A DNA stretch of 64,000 nucleotides from Sycobia sp. Sy_11 (GCA_018907035.1 JACCIC010000207.1:200001-264000); one strand, 5' to 3'; counted from the stretch's first letter, positions 1 to 10,935 are shown. Numbers and translations are program-made. Notes: generated by a model not told the origin, from the sequence alone.

Positions 1-81
1 AGATGGTCAAAAGTAGTAGAAAGTGATGGGAAATATTTTGAATGACATTATTTGTACCTTTTTTTTTTATATAATCAGTAG

Positions 82-360
82 TTGTTTAAAAGATTAATTG
101 CATGGATTGTGATAAATACTATATTGGAAAAACAGGTAGATATTTTAAAAAAGAGAATTTATGTGCATAAATATAGTTTACGTAGCTCACATATTACTTT
201 CGGTTTAAAAGAGCATTGTTTAAAGTTTTTACATTCTTTTGATTTTGTGAATGTGGATATTTTGGAATATGGTATTAATAATAAGTATAAACGGGAGAGT
301 CTTGAAAGTATTCACATTTCCAGGAATCGAAATAATTTGAATTTAATGTTAGTCTGGTAG
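82..360 (+). pseudogene. PLE GIY-YIG endonuclease C-terminus (fragment)
   Basis: A 92-codon open stretch encodes the end of the PLE GIY-YIG nuclease, which nicks target DNA during insertion in this family. The recognisable part is the KKRIYxHKYSLRSSHIT block followed by LKEHCLKFLHSFDFVNVDILE and a KYKRESLESIHISRNRNN tail. Better copies at 31859-32134 (-) and 35715-36038 (+) show the preceding NCxxCNKYYIGQT (GIY-YIG-type) motif. Here the N-terminal part is mutated (IVINTILEKQ in place of CDKYYIGKT), so catalysis is probably lost. The open frame is a fragment, not a host gene. Confidence 0.8.
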
Positions 361-499
361 ATTGGACAGTGTTTATCATTCCTTATTAAATTGATTGGTT
401 TTGGACAATTCGTGTAGAGGGGGAATTTAGATTTAATTTACTAAATTTGGTGGTGGGGATGGGTATATATAGATTAGAGTATAAGGTTTAGTTTAGTCC

Positions 500-530
500 C
501 TGATGAGGAGTCGAAGCGAGCTCGAAACGT
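500..530 (+). ncRNA. hammerhead-like ribozyme core in PLE pLTR
   Basis: The sequence CTGATGAG, a short hairpin arm and CTCGAAACG follow the hammerhead order CUGANGA - stem II - GAAA. Hammerhead ribozymes are known in the terminal repeats of Penelope-like elements. Other copies (25386-25416 minus, 26193-26222 plus) keep the two core boxes, with stem II best as GAGCT/AGCTC in the minus copy. One G after CUGAUGA would be unpaired, and I could not define stems I and III with certainty. It is therefore a candidate. Confidence 0.5.
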
Positions 531-549
531 TGGACAAGTCTTCAATTAG

Positions 550-603
550 GTAAGGGTGTTTGGGACAGTCAGACTGCACTTTACTAACAAAGAATTTTTT
601 CAG
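550..603 (+). other. short GT-AG intron in PLE pLTR
   Basis: The segment starts AG|GTAAGG and ends TTTTTTCAG, 54 bp apart. A TACTAAC branch-point-type sequence lies at 582-588. The same borders are seen at 26252-26302 (51 bp). An intron in the 5' untranslated or pLTR region is described for Penelope. Splicing is inferred from sequence only. Confidence 0.6.
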
Positions 604-845
604 CTTATATTTTATTTTCCGATTAGTCTACGGGGATGGATGTAAACAAGGACACTCTAACTGTCATTATAATTTTAGTTTAATTTTTAATTTAATTTTT
701 ATTATTAATTTTTATTTTATTTTTATTTATTTTTATTTTTATTTTTATTTTATTTTTAGAATGAATTGATTGGACTGTAAAACTAATAAAAAAATATTTA
801 TTAATTTGTATATGGGCAGTCGACATAAGTACAATTAAATTGTTT

Positions 846-1235
846 TCCGATAATTAGAAATTGTATAAATGTAAATGCTTTAAAAAAGATTCATGATATG
901 AGGAATATTTTGACTCAATTCGATGCAGCTTCAGTTTGGCGAATTCCTTTTAAATTTCAATTATAGTTCCCATGCAATTTTTTCAGTATATGATATATGA
1001 CATGTTTTAATGAAATAAAGTTAAAAAGTTTTATACAAATCAACAAGCATAAAGGAGACTCACTAATGAAATTTCTGCTTTTTTCAAATCCATCATAACT
1101 ATAAATTTATTAATATCTGATGATAAATGGCCGATTAGATTTTTAAAAAATTAAAAGAAAAAGTATTGCCATTGAGTTTTATTAGCATAAATAGTATATC
1201 GTAGGTTTATAAAGATATTCTATAAGAAAAACTAT
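846..1235. other. AT-rich spacer
   Basis: I see no coding sequence, RNA or repeat signature here, only AT-rich sequence with poly-A/T runs between the PLE end and a decayed LINE. Confidence 0.5.
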
Positions 1236-2001
1236 CGTCCTACAAGATGGAAATGGGGCCTCAAATTTAAGGCGCTTAGTACTATCTATACCGGGCTGTT
1301 TACACCTGTGTCGCTACTTATGCACCGGCAGGCTGGCACGATTTGATGTGTATTGAACAGTAACGCAAGTTATCAAGTACTCAAAGACACGCGCTCATAA
1401 GAGTCACCGGTGCATACAGAACCACTTCAGCAGACGCCCTAGCTGTGATAGCGGGAAAACTCCCCATCGTGCTAGAATGCAGGCGTAGAGCGGAACTGTA
1501 CGCTAATTGTAAAAATGCAACGTCACCTGAGGACCAATGTCGTGTCGCGGAGAGATATCTGAAAGATATCTCGATGACTGGCAGAGGATCTGGAATAACT
1601 CGACAAAAGGTAGCCTGACACATTCTTACCTATCTAGTGTCAGAGATAGGATTAAGGCAGAGTAGATCATGCCGTCGCGATGGTTAATCCAGTTCTTCAT
1701 GGGGCATGGTGACTTCGGATCATATCTCTCTCGCGTTCATCTGAGAGCGAGCGATACATGCACATGTGGGGGGGGGGGGGTGGACACACCAGAGCACGTC
1801 CTGATCGTCTGTTCCAAATACAATGAAATTAGTATCAGGTTCCAGAGAGAAAATAATGCCTCTATTGAGGTCAGGGCTCTATTGAGCCAATTTCACTAGA
1901 AAGCCTTTGAAAAACTAGCTAAAGAGCTCCTCCAGACAAAGGAATGTCTAGAGGCAATAGAGAATCTGCTTGTAGCAGATATAATAGAGGAACCTGAATA
2001 G
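1236..2001 (+). pseudogene. R1-like LINE ORF2 C-terminal region (decayed)
   Basis: Plus-strand translation gives the C-terminal part of an R1-clade non-LTR retrotransposon ORF2. A block reading RVTGAYRTTSADALAVIAGKLP spans roughly 1395-1470. After frame breaks, 1669-1899 carries the MGHGDFGSYLSRVHL block and a zinc-knuckle-like CTC...HVLIVC motif typical of this terminus. The frame returns around 1900-2001 and ends in a stop. The intact element at 58282-61284 has the same motif order (HGCFRSYF, then CPIC...HILVSC). A poly-G run at 1769-1778 sits inside the coding part. It is a dead, 5'-truncated copy. Confidence 0.8.
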
Positions 2002-2450
2002 GTAGGTAGGGAACTGGCAGTTGAAAACAAGGGCATATACACAAAAGTTTATATACAAAAAAAATATATTTTTACCTATAGCAATAATTATACATTAATA
2101 TAAGTGGACCGGCGTCATACACCGGTTCACAAAACTGCAAATCAAGATACCGAATCTAATTACAATAGCAATATTTTTAATATATAAACAAATTTATATT
2201 CCTAAATAAATATACCAGTACTATACACTGGTCTACATACTGTAAATATACAATTAGCAATAATAATTAACCAGCCTATACACTGGTTAAACAATTCTAA
2301 TCTGTAAATAAATGGTGCAATCAAAGTGGTTCGGAACCCACTAGGTCAGGAATACTGAAAAGTTTTGGAGCACCACCGGCCGATAAAGCGAAAGCTAGGT
2401 GCGGTCGGGAATGTTTATGTGCAACAAAGCATAACTGAGCGACCTTTTTC

Positions 2451-2455
<5 letters not shown>
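2002..2455 (+). other. probable LINE 3' UTR and flank
   Basis: This non-coding stretch follows the LINE stop. It contains three short imperfect repeats of a CACTGGTT/CACCGGTT-type motif (about 2120, 2240 and 2280) and a GC-richer block at 2320-2440 before the (TA)n tract. Assignment as 3' UTR is by position only. Confidence 0.35.

Positions 2456-2509
<54 letters not shown>
2456..2509. repeat. (TA)n microsatellite
   Basis: An uninterrupted TA dinucleotide tract of about 54 bp. Confidence 0.98.
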
Positions 2510-2512
<3 letters not shown>

Positions 2513-2559
2513 TACGTATTATTTTAGATCACTATTATTAGACCAATGAAAATATTCAT

Positions 2560-3250
2560 TAATTTTTAAAAGAACATTGTTTAAAGTTTTTGCATTCTTT
2601 TGATTTTGTGAGTGTGGATATTTTGGAACATGGTATTAATAATAAGTACAAAAGGAAGAGTCTTGAAAATATTCCCACTTGAAGGAATAGAAATAATGTG
2701 AATTTAATGTTAGAGTCAAGTAAATTAGATAACATTTATCATTCTTTATTGAATTGATTGGTTCTGAACATTTTGTGTAGAGGGGGGATTTTATATTCAA
2801 ATTACTAAATTTTTTATTTGGTGAGGATAGGGGTATATATAAATTAGAATATTAATGTAACGTTTAGTTTAATCCCTGCTGACGAGACGTAGCGAACTTG
2901 AAATATTGGACAACCTCATGCATTCTTCAATTGGGTAACGGTGGTGGGGACTGTCAGATTGCACCATAATAAGGAATTTGTTCAACTAATATACTTTTAT
3001 TTCAAGTTATTCTACGGGGGTAATTTGAAACAAGGACATTCTGACTGTCATTATAATTTTCAAATGATTATATAATATATTAATGTATATTAATATTGGT
3101 ATACATATATATTGATATTATTGTGTATTAATTTTAATTAATTTAATTGGACTGTAAGATCAATAGAAATATTTATTAATTTATATATAAAATTCTCAAA
3201 AATATTCTGATTGCAGAAACAAAAAATTTTTCTTTACTACACTGTGTAGG
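2560..3250 (+). mobile_element. Penelope-like element, 3' fragment
   Basis: This fragment starts inside the GIY-YIG end (AAAGAACATTGTTTAAAG) and runs through a pLTR matching the one at 25960-26560, including its last 60 bp. The hammerhead-like core (about 2877-2910) is degenerate, and the intron acceptor is mutated (TTTGTTCAAC instead of TTTTTTCAGC). No intact frame remains. Confidence 0.8.
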
Positions 3251-3275
3251 CATTTCTAATATTTATTATTTAAAT

Positions 3276-3281
<6 letters not shown>

Positions 3282-3330
<49 letters not shown>
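3282..3330. repeat. (TA)n microsatellite
   Basis: A TA tract of about 49 bp that ends directly at a TGTAAC sequence resembling an LTR terminus. Confidence 0.98.
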
Positions 3331-3333
<3 letters not shown>

Positions 3334-3634
3334 AACAGTGCACGTGTCCGCCTCCAGCACGAGGACGGCGGACACGGCCGTTGCAAATCTGTGCCCGGCT
3401 GGGCTTAGCCCCGAATGATTCCAGCGAGGGAGAGGGGCGGTTCGTGAGGGGCGAAATATCGCGTTCAGGATTGCGCGTGAGGTAGGGCGACTAATTGAAC
3501 ACGCTCGAAATAATAAAATAAAAATAATTTAAATTTAAATCGGCTTTAATAACAAGGAGTTGTACAGCGCCTATATGCGAGGCGTGCAGGACGCAGGCCA
3601 AGGGTCGCCGAGGCAACGGCGCGCGAGGAGTTCG

Positions 3635-3636
<2 letters not shown>

Positions 3637-3713
<77 letters not shown>

Positions 3714-3716
3714 AGA
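3637..3716. repeat. (GA)n microsatellite
   Basis: A GA tract of about 80 bp with a few interruptions near its end. It is inverted relative to the (CT)n tract at 4128-4180. Confidence 0.95.
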
Positions 3717-4125
3717 AGAACGGACTGCCACTCACAATAGATAATGGGGACGTCTGTTGAACTCGCAGCACGTCCTTGTGCAGCAGCGTCTTAGTTCGCC
3801 GGGAGAAGCGGCAACTCCGCTCGTCAGAGACCCCGGCTATTCCGCGTAGACGGGGTCGGACGGCAAGCTCGTCCACTCGTACACGGCAGCAGCGCGCGTG
3901 AGTCACACACACACACACAACTCAGTAGCACGAACACGCGCGTTTTGCAACTCCCCGAAGATGAGGTACGTGGCGAGGGGGAACTACTAAAGCACGAGGC
4001 GTGTTCCTGAAAAACAAAAAAGGTGACGTAAAAAGCAGTAACAAATCGAACGCGTGTCACTTGCAGCTCTCGTATTTCTCTTCTAACTGTCAAATTCGCG
4101 CGCGCGGCCGTCTCTCCCAACTCCC

Positions 4126-4127
<2 letters not shown>

Positions 4128-4180
<53 letters not shown>
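4128..4180. repeat. (CT)n microsatellite
   Basis: A pure CT tract of about 53 bp, complementary to the GA tract 410 bp upstream. Confidence 0.95.
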
Positions 4181-4183
<3 letters not shown>

Positions 4184-4379
4184 TACCTCTTCGCCGGTGT
4201 AGTCGTGCATCGGCCTGGAATACATAGTCACTTTACATTTAAGTACACATACACATTTATATTTACAATTGTATCTACATATTTACAGGTTTACGACAGG
4301 AGAGAGAGCATAGGGACGTGGAAAAGCAAGCGTACGCGGTGCTTGCGTTCCCCGTCGCAATATACACATATATATATAT

Positions 4380-4686
4380 TGTAACCCGACTTTTGCGGGC
4401 GCTTACGTTGAAGATTTTTGGTGGTGTCGGCGTCACTGTAACTGGAAACGGGGAACGGAGAACTGAAATGACGACTGTGCGCTGTTCGAAATCATTAACA
4501 ATTTATTATCTACACTCGCGAACAATACATATCACCTTTCTCGGTATGACACGGTTTTACAATTTCGCGATCCACACAAATGTGTTCTCCGTGCGGCGAA
4601 GACAATTACCACGGAACGTATTGTGGTAGGATAACAATCACCATAGAACGTATTGGCAGATTTATATTGTGGGCCGGTGGTGATGG
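4380..4686 (-). mobile_element. possible LTR end of a decayed LTR retrotransposon
   Basis: Read on the minus strand, this stretch lies directly after a gag relic, contains an AATAAA-type signal (GATAATAAATTG, about 4500-4511) and ends in TTACA at 4380, as a 3' LTR would. It abuts a short TA-rich tract. No second LTR was found, so the call rests on order and the terminal dinucleotide. Confidence 0.35.
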
Positions 4687-5082
4687 CTATTGGCCCAGAT
4701 TATACCCACCGAACGGGGTATTAATGGGGAAACACCATGGTGGTATCGTGGTAAGTGTTTTTGGTTCGGGACAACTGTTATTTTGTTGGCTTTTATCTCG
4801 TCTTCCGAGTTCAGTTCTGTGGAGTTTAATACTTCGGATATTTCCGAAATATCTGGATAAATCTTCGTTCATCTCATTCTATTCAGCAACGTTCATTCCA
4901 AAAAGTCGTCGTAGCTCAAATCGGACCAGTCTGTCCCGAAGAGCCTCGATATTATCTTGTGTTTTGATTTTATGTTGTTTTGCTTCTTAAGTAAGTTGTT
5001 CTGGCGTCATATCTGTGAAAATGCTATTTAACCTTCTTTCCTCATCGGCCAGTGCCTGACTTGTTGATGGCTTTGCTTCCAT
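4687..5082 (-). pseudogene. LTR-retrotransposon gag N-terminus (decayed)
   Basis: From an ATG at 5082 the minus strand reads MEAKPSTSQALADEERRLNS, then MTPEQL, a stop, and EAKQHK.. ALRDRLVRFEL, a SAP-like DNA-binding motif seen at the start of some insect gypsy-type Gag proteins. A second stop follows before the open stretch at 4872-4687. Two in-frame stops mean it is dead. The pol genes are missing. Family assignment is tentative. Confidence 0.5.
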
Positions 5083-5099
5083 TTTACTCAAATATATAT

Positions 5100-6451
5100 G
5101 ACAATAATAATTTTTTTTATGTTATTTATGTATTGTTTATATATTTGTATACCTAAATTATATATAATTTACTATATAATTATAGATTAAAATTTTATTT
5201 ATTATAACTTTATAGATTCGAGAAAAAATTTTACTACCTATACTTATTCACAACTTATAATTATCAGTCTTTCTTAGTTTACTATTATTTTATTTTATTA
5301 AAATGCTGTATTTTTAGTCTTTATTCTTTTTCAATCAAACTTTATTTTATTTTTATTTCCTTTTATAATTTTTATTTTAATCCGAGTTATTGTTATCTAT
5401 CGTGAGTATCTTCTTTCTTCTTTCCTTCTTTATTTTATTTATTAAATAAAGTTATTATTGTTTTTGTTATGTAGTTTATTATGTTTTTTTTTGTGGTGAA
5501 AAAGTTGTAAAAGATATTGAATATTATTTTTTTTTTCAGGTTGAGAAAAAAAAAATGTAATTGTTTTCAGTAGCCTGCAATAACAGAAAGAGAAAAAATT
5601 AAGAAAAGTTTCCAAAAAAAATGGTTGAAGTTAAAAAAATTTAATTTAGAATGCTTCTTTAGTCCTTATGACAGCAGAGAAAATTTCAAAAAAATTTTTT
5701 TTTTTTTGATTATTTATGCAAAAATATTATTTATTAGTTTTTAGTTATTAAATAAATAAGATTTTTGTTCTGATTAGCCTTCTACTGGTTATTTTAGATG
5801 TTAAATCTACTGTCGAATCCTTTTTCCAAGTTGTATGTTATTTATTTATTTAGATTGTTTGTGATTTAAATAATCCTCTATTCTTTTTATGTCATATGGT
5901 TTTGCTCATTCTTGACTATTTTCCTTGTAGTTATGTTTTGATTTTTTGTGATTTATTATTAATTATTATTTAAATTATTTATGATTTCATCAGCTGTTAA
6001 TTATTTAATTAATACCTGTGAGTTGAATACCAAGCTGGAGATTCTCTAACGTTCTTCGTTAATAGAATGAAAGAATTTTCTGTTTTAATTATAAATTATT
6101 TAAGAACCTTGTTTACTCAAAAAAATTTTTATTTATACTATTGTTTGTTTTAAATTGTTGTTATTATAGTTTTATATTTCCTGGATATTTCTTCTATGGT
6201 CTCATAGTTGTTCAACTTGTATAAGCGAATCTTGTTTTTTCTCCTATCTGTGTCTATTCTGGCTTATTTTATGAACGCCTTACGTATGTGTATATTTATT
6301 TATTTAAATAAAGAAAGTTTTCTTTGTTTTTTGTAAAAACCTTACCATCTATTTCTGCCCCTGTGCTTTCAATCGTTTGAAAAAAGAATAAGTATAAGAT
6401 TGACAGTTATACGGTTACATAAGTATACGGTAAGATTACTTTCATTAAAAA

Positions 6452-6453
<2 letters not shown>
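5100..6453. other. AT-rich non-coding stretch
   Basis: Very AT-rich sequence rich in T runs and TTTATT motifs. I see no conserved coding blocks, RNA gene or repeat pair. Confidence 0.5.

Positions 6454-6484
<31 letters not shown>
6454..6484. repeat. (TA)n microsatellite
   Basis: A TA tract of about 31 bp directly before the mariner relic. Confidence 0.95.
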
Positions 6485-6488
<4 letters not shown>

Positions 6489-7225
6489 AAGACCTGGACG
6501 ACCTATCACGTCAACAGCAGATGAAAATATATTGTGTTAAGATATTGTGCGAAAGATATTGTGTTAAGAAATAGTCGAATTACAATCAGTGAAGTTACTG
6601 AAGCTCTGTGTTCGCACGGTATAATAAGATTCCCATGGGTGTGGGATGACTTCTGACATGATAAATGAATAGAACCAACTTCTACAGAGAATTTTGTATT
6701 CGCAGGGTGGAAACCAATGCTGGGTGAATAGGGCTAACATTCTCTGGCAAGTTAAGAGGATTAACTGCGACATTGCTTTAAAATGTTTTACCATGCCAGA
6801 AACATATGTCGCGGTGTATAGAACTAGCATCCGAGGGTTTTGAGGCACGCTATCACTTCGAACTGCTGAGGAATGGTTTCCCTGATTCAGAGCCGGTAAA
6901 AACGACAACACAGTTAAACCAGCCGGCGGAAGACCTGTGACGAAGAATACCGATCAAATCATGGAATTTATTGAGTTAGATCGGCATGTGACATTTCGTG
7001 ACATAGCCCAGGAGATGAGAATTAGTCACCAAACCATTTTAAACAATCTGAAAAACGCTGAATACAAAAAAAGCTTGATGCTTGGGTGTCATATGATTTG
7101 ACGCAAAAAAAACTTCTGGACCGAGTCAACGCCTGCGATATGCAACTGAAACGGAACGAACTCGACCCATTTGTGAAACGGATGGTGACCGGCGACGAAA
7201 AATGGATCACATACAGGATCATAAA
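6485..7225 (+). pseudogene. mariner transposase relic (N-terminal half)
   Basis: This is a relic of a mariner (IS630-Tc1-mariner) transposase. It starts with RPGRPITSTADEN, continues after a rearranged 6600-6900 stretch with QPAGRPVTKNTDQ, and then has the HTH block DRHVTFRDIAQEMRISHQTI (about 6980-7040). AWVSYDLTQKKLLDRVNACD follows, and the first catalytic-Asp block VTGDEKWITY falls at about 7184-7213. The two GRPIT/GRPVT linkers suggest a composite of two copies. Frameshifts separate the blocks and the D,D-bearing C-terminal half is absent. No terminal inverted repeat could be defined. Confidence 0.8.
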
Positions 7226-7642
7226 ACAGATTTACAACTGGAGCAATACGCGCATTATTCTCTACGTCTAATCGAAAATTAGATACGTCTAATATTGGAT
7301 TTGCAATGCGTAAGCTATAAAAAATCTCTATTATGTAATGTATAATAATTGACATACTTTGTCTCACGTCTTGAGATTATTATCTCTATTATTTCCTAGA
7401 TAATTTCATATAAAGAATAGTACAAAATTGTTTCCAAAAGTATAATAATAGGATGTGTAGTTTCTTGAAGATCATTGTTATCAACATAAAAAGATGAATT
7501 TCTATTATTCGCATAGGCAATATGTTAAATTAGAATGGCAAGGACACTACTATATGACAAATGAAGTTAATTGCGTGAAATTTGGCATAGATAACTCTGA
7601 CCGTACTCTACCAACTTAAAAATACAAAAGTTGAATTCAAAA

Positions 7643-7686
<44 letters not shown>

Positions 7687-7778
7687 TATATATATAGTTT
7701 ATAGTGTATATAAAGTATATATATATATATTACATATACATTACTATAAGTACTACTGCATACAAAAATTTTTTGAAA
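7226..7778. other. AT-rich spacer with TA tracts
   Basis: Non-coding AT-rich sequence between two mariner relics. It contains a (TA)n tract at 7644-7683 and shorter TA-rich runs to about 7730. Confidence 0.5.
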
Positions 7779-8235
7779 AACCAGCGTCGCATGGAGGTCT
7801 ATAAAACGGGTCTATGCTGACGATCCAGAAATCAATCGAGCGAATATCGTACGAAAGCAGAGCGGCAAAAGACCAGATTTATCAAAAGACAACTCTTGTT
7901 CTTGTTTTCTCATCACGATAATATCTCAGCTCACACTGCATTGTGTAAACGTAAACATTTCGTCAAAAATTCAACCAATATCGTTTCGCAACTATAGTAC
8001 TCACCCGATTTGGTACCGTTTAAATGGCTGTTCAGAAAATCCACAAGATCACTTGGGGGACACGCTTTTAAGTCGATTGAAGAAATAAAAGCCGAATCGA
8101 AGAAGAAACTGGTGCCCATTGTGGAATACTATAAAAAATGTTTTGAAACTTGAAAATAGCGTTGGTATAGTTGCATTGCATCAGGGGGGCTTATTTTGAG
8201 ATCGATGAATTAGATGTAGAGAAATAAATAAAAAT
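7779..8235 (+). pseudogene. mariner transposase relic (C-terminal half)
   Basis: The plus strand carries the C-terminal half of a mariner transposase. The blocks are a degenerate HHDNISAHTAL (second catalytic block, about 7910-7942), YSPDLVPFKWLF (YSPDLAP-type block, about 8000-8034), FKSIEEIKAESKKKL, and a terminal ASGG motif with a stop near 8235. Frameshifts and stops interrupt it. Whether it belongs to the relic at 6485-7225 is uncertain, because the 550-bp spacer is not transposase-like. Confidence 0.75.
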
Positions 8236-8290
8236 TTCATTGTCTTACTCATATTTGTAGACAGTAGTAATCTTTATTCGTCATTCATGC

Positions 8291-8485
8291 TCACGTGGAA
8301 ACATGCAAAAAATGCACCTGCAAGCTCTTCGACCGGAAGTCGTAAAGTTTGACAATTGGACGTGTAAATGTTGATTTGGCACTTCGGAGTGACAGTACTC
8401 GTAGCAACCCATCCTTGCCTGGATGTGTTCTTTTCAATAATAGCGAGAGACCAGATAGCAGGTAGAGAGAGCTCATTTGTAACAA
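8291..8485 (-). pseudogene. BEL/Pao integrase C-terminal domain fragment
   Basis: The peptide includes THPGKDGLLRVLSLRSAKST and FTRPIVKLYDF, the conserved end of BEL/Pao polyproteins that follows the integrase core. It marks the 3' end of the coding region on the minus strand. Upstream codons are interrupted by stops. Confidence 0.8.
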
Positions 8486-8961
8486 TTACAATATCACGTT
8501 CGCCCGATTTTGTTGTTGTTTCAACTACCTGTTTGGTTGTTAAAGTTAAAAGAGGATTGCTTTACACCAACGGACCCGAAAAAAGTCGCGTACATAATTA
8601 AATAGCTGCCATCTAGAAATGTACTAAATCTTGGTCTGTAAGTTATCTAATGGCTCTGGAAATATTAGTGTGCCGTTTCGATCAGAAAGTGTCTCAGCGT
8701 GAGTGCCACTGGATCGTCTGCTCCGCAAGGGGCCAGCATTAGTCTCGATTAGAGACAGGCCTCGATTTGAGTTGCCAGCGTGGAAAGCTCCTCAAACGTC
8801 AAAATAGTATTGCCGATGAGGTCGCAGGTGGTGTTTAAAACTGCGGATAGCAGGCTCTAATAGTATACCAAAACGAGTTTTGCAATAAACTTCCATCAAT
8901 TCCTGGATCGCGAGATTATTTTTAATTTAAATCGCCTTCACAACGAGACAAATATATATTG

Positions 8962-9219
8962 CTACGTAACCTTTTGTAGTTTTTTTCCTCTTATCTTTGA
9001 GAAGAGAATGGGAAAAGGCCCACCGTAATCTAGCCCTATGACTACAAATGGTCGTTTTTGTGTAATTCGCTCAGCTGACAGTGGAGGCATCTGTTGACTA
9101 ACGAGTGAAGCTTCGTGTCTGATGCATAGTTTATAATGCCGGTAAACAGATATGATTAACCGATTGCCTCCTATAATCCAAAAATTTTGATTCACATGGC
9201 TCTTTATTAATTGAACCAC
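8962..9219 (-). pseudogene. BEL/Pao integrase fragment
   Basis: An open stretch reads from SHVNQNFWIIGGNRLI through a CIRHEAS block (integrase zinc-binding region) to PLSAERITQKRPFVVIGLDY, GGPF and RGKK. The D in GLDYGGPF is the first catalytic Asp of the integrase core. The remaining D and E residues lie beyond the broken end. Confidence 0.85.
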
Positions 9220-10485
9220 ACCGTGAAGAGTGACACAATGAATCTCTTCGACGAGAAGCTGAGTGAAGCAAGAACGCCATCACATTCAGGCAACGAGGAG
9301 TTTGTAATCTCCCTTCAATTGGAAAAATGCCATTGTATTGGAAAAACGGAGGCAGTCTAGATATAAAGCTGCGTCGCGAGATGTATTTTTCTACAGAAAT
9401 GGATATAAATTCTTAATGAAAATATAGGAATTGAGTTAAGCGGTTTTAGGATGATTTCACTGAATGTCATTCCAATGATGCGAGTTTGTCAGCGGTAGAT
9501 CAATCTTTCTGATTAATTTTTTGCTGTTCCAATGATCGGCAATGATGGGGATGATCTTAGCAAAAAATGAGCGAATAAGCGAAAAACTTTTCAAATGATG
9601 AAAGTTCATCGTTATCAGCTAATGGAGTAGTTTGTTCGTCGGCCATGTGATGAACATCAGGTTGTCCCGTGACAATACGATTTACACCGATCATTCAGAA
9701 GGCCGGTTAGTAAGCCGATCTGGAGTTTATCACCATAGTCAAAATTCAGAAAGCTCAGCGGGGCTTGACCCTCGTATAGCGTAATCCGCCGGATTATTCT
9801 TGCTGCGGACATGCTTCCAAGCTACTTCTGGAAACGAAGTACTGATGTCACTAAGATGATTGGCCACGAAAGTGGACCAGTATGGAAGTATGACTGTTCA
9901 GCGGAAGTATGGCTGTTTATGTGGTATGCTTTCAAAGTGGAAGTATGACTGTTTGCCAGTCACTCACGACTTTCGAGTTGCTCCAAAAGTAGATTCATAA
10001 TTGTGCCTACACCACGCCCGATAAGACGTGTTTAGACAAACAAGTCAGAAGTATCGCACCATACAATTATAATTGAGGTAGTGTCTCAACTTTTACCGGG
10101 GCGACTCCCGTTTTTGCCATAATGAGCGAAGGAGTTTATCTTTGAACAACAGTTTGCGTGAGAGAAGATTGTACAACCGTAGGATATACGGTTACGCGGG
10201 AGAATTCGAAATTAAAGTTTGGTAGATAGACTATTCCATTCCATATCTATTCGAATACGGTGTTTTGCGCAAGTGGAGCATCTATTGGTCCTCGAAGTAA
10301 TGCATCTGGCGTTACTGTAGCATACAGATATACTTCTAAAATTATGTAAATTTTTCCAGGAGTGCAGTATTCTTCATTCTTCAACTGTAGTGTAGTTAAA
10401 TATCACCAATGTTTAATTGATAGATTAGACGCTAAAATACACGTAAGTTGTGACTGTACGAGCATCATTCAGTGGCACATAAAAT

Positions 10486-10734
10486 TCAAATCCATACACG
10501 ACTTGAGCGTAATGAATATTTCGGTTTATGCCTCTGATGTAGTTTGTCCACAGACGCCGAGAATAGATATGATACGATGCGGCTTTCTATCTTAAATTGA
10601 GCAGCAAGTGATTCATATACAAACGAGTGTTGAGTGTATTTATCGATTAGTATGCATGCGTAAAGCGTTTTTCCGAATTTGTCAAGACACAACAACCCTG
10701 GCAGTAGCGAGCAGTACCGTGCATTAGGTGGCAA
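10486..10734 (-). pseudogene. BEL/Pao aspartic protease region fragment
   Basis: The peptide has CSLLPGLL... TLYACILIDKYTQHSFVYES LAAQF, matching the BEL/Pao protease pattern with RALID(S/Q)GSQ.SFV.E.L. The catalytic DSG/DQG triplet is mutated (IDKYTQ), so the enzyme would be dead. Confidence 0.75.
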
Positions 10735-10745
10735 CTATATGTGCA

Positions 10746-10934
10746 CTACATAGAGTCTATAGTGACTCGAGGTTTGTCGTTTGGAGTATTGCAATCGCTA
10801 GGAGTGTGCGAAGAAAATTTGATAATTTTCTTTACAAAGTGTAGATTTGTCTGATGCTTGTGCTTGCACACATGACATCGATGAGGCGACATGCAGTCAG
10901 AGACTACATGTGATTTACTGAGGCACTCTAACAT
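10746..10934 (-). pseudogene. BEL/Pao Gag zinc-knuckle fragment
   Basis: The peptide starts MLECLSKSHVVSDCMSPHRC and continues with CHVCKHKHQTNLH. This is the pattern of paired CCHC-type knuckles found at the end of BEL/Pao Gag, just before the protease. The first Cys pair is partly mutated. Confidence 0.8.
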
Positions 10935-10935
10935 A

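Larger units (their letters stand above)
74..845 (+). mobile_element. Penelope-like element, 3' part
   Basis: This is the 3' portion of a Penelope-like retroelement (PLE). It holds a decayed GIY-YIG endonuclease end followed by the terminal repeat (pLTR). The same sequence recurs at 2560-3250, 25483-26560 and 35681-35949 on the plus strand, and reverse-complemented at 24826-25482 and 31161-32174. The pLTR carries a hammerhead-like core, a GT-AG intron and a conserved tail ending near 845 at a sequence shared with the element at 24826. The reverse transcriptase part is missing, so this copy is 5' truncated. Confidence 0.85.
3331..4379. other. GC-rich segment with GA and CT repeats, possible LTR fragment
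   Basis: A GC-rich block of about 1 kb lies between two (TA)n-flanked TGTAAC sequences (3331 and 4380). It contains a perfect 10-bp inverted repeat (3343-3352 with 3367-3376), a (GA)n tract and a (CT)n tract. The open frames across it are simple-repeat translations and are not genes. The TGTAAC ends resemble LTR termini, but I could not identify a full LTR, primer site or coding sequence. Confidence 0.35.
8280..10935 (-). mobile_element. BEL/Pao LTR retrotransposon, decayed
   Basis: Ordered minus-strand relics define a BEL/Pao element. They run Gag zinc knuckles (10934-10746), aspartic protease (10734-10486), RNase H-region blocks near 9690-9870 (ending KHVRSKNNPADYA), integrase (9219-8962) and the integrase C-terminal PGKDGLLRV...TRPIVKL block (8485-8291). 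Much of the reverse transcriptase is unreadable. LTRs were not found. It is flanked by a mariner end at 8235 and a PLE fragment at 10936. Confidence 0.85.

Noticed and set aside
1381..1623. 80-codon minus-strand open frame
   Set aside because: Shadow of the plus-strand R1-like ORF2 relic.
3571..4231. Several overlapping open frames on both strands
   Set aside because: They are translations of GA/CT and CA repeats (Ser-Leu or Arg-Glu runs).
6564..6911. 115-codon minus-strand open frame
   Set aside because: Lies opposite a decayed mariner region and has no recognised similarity.
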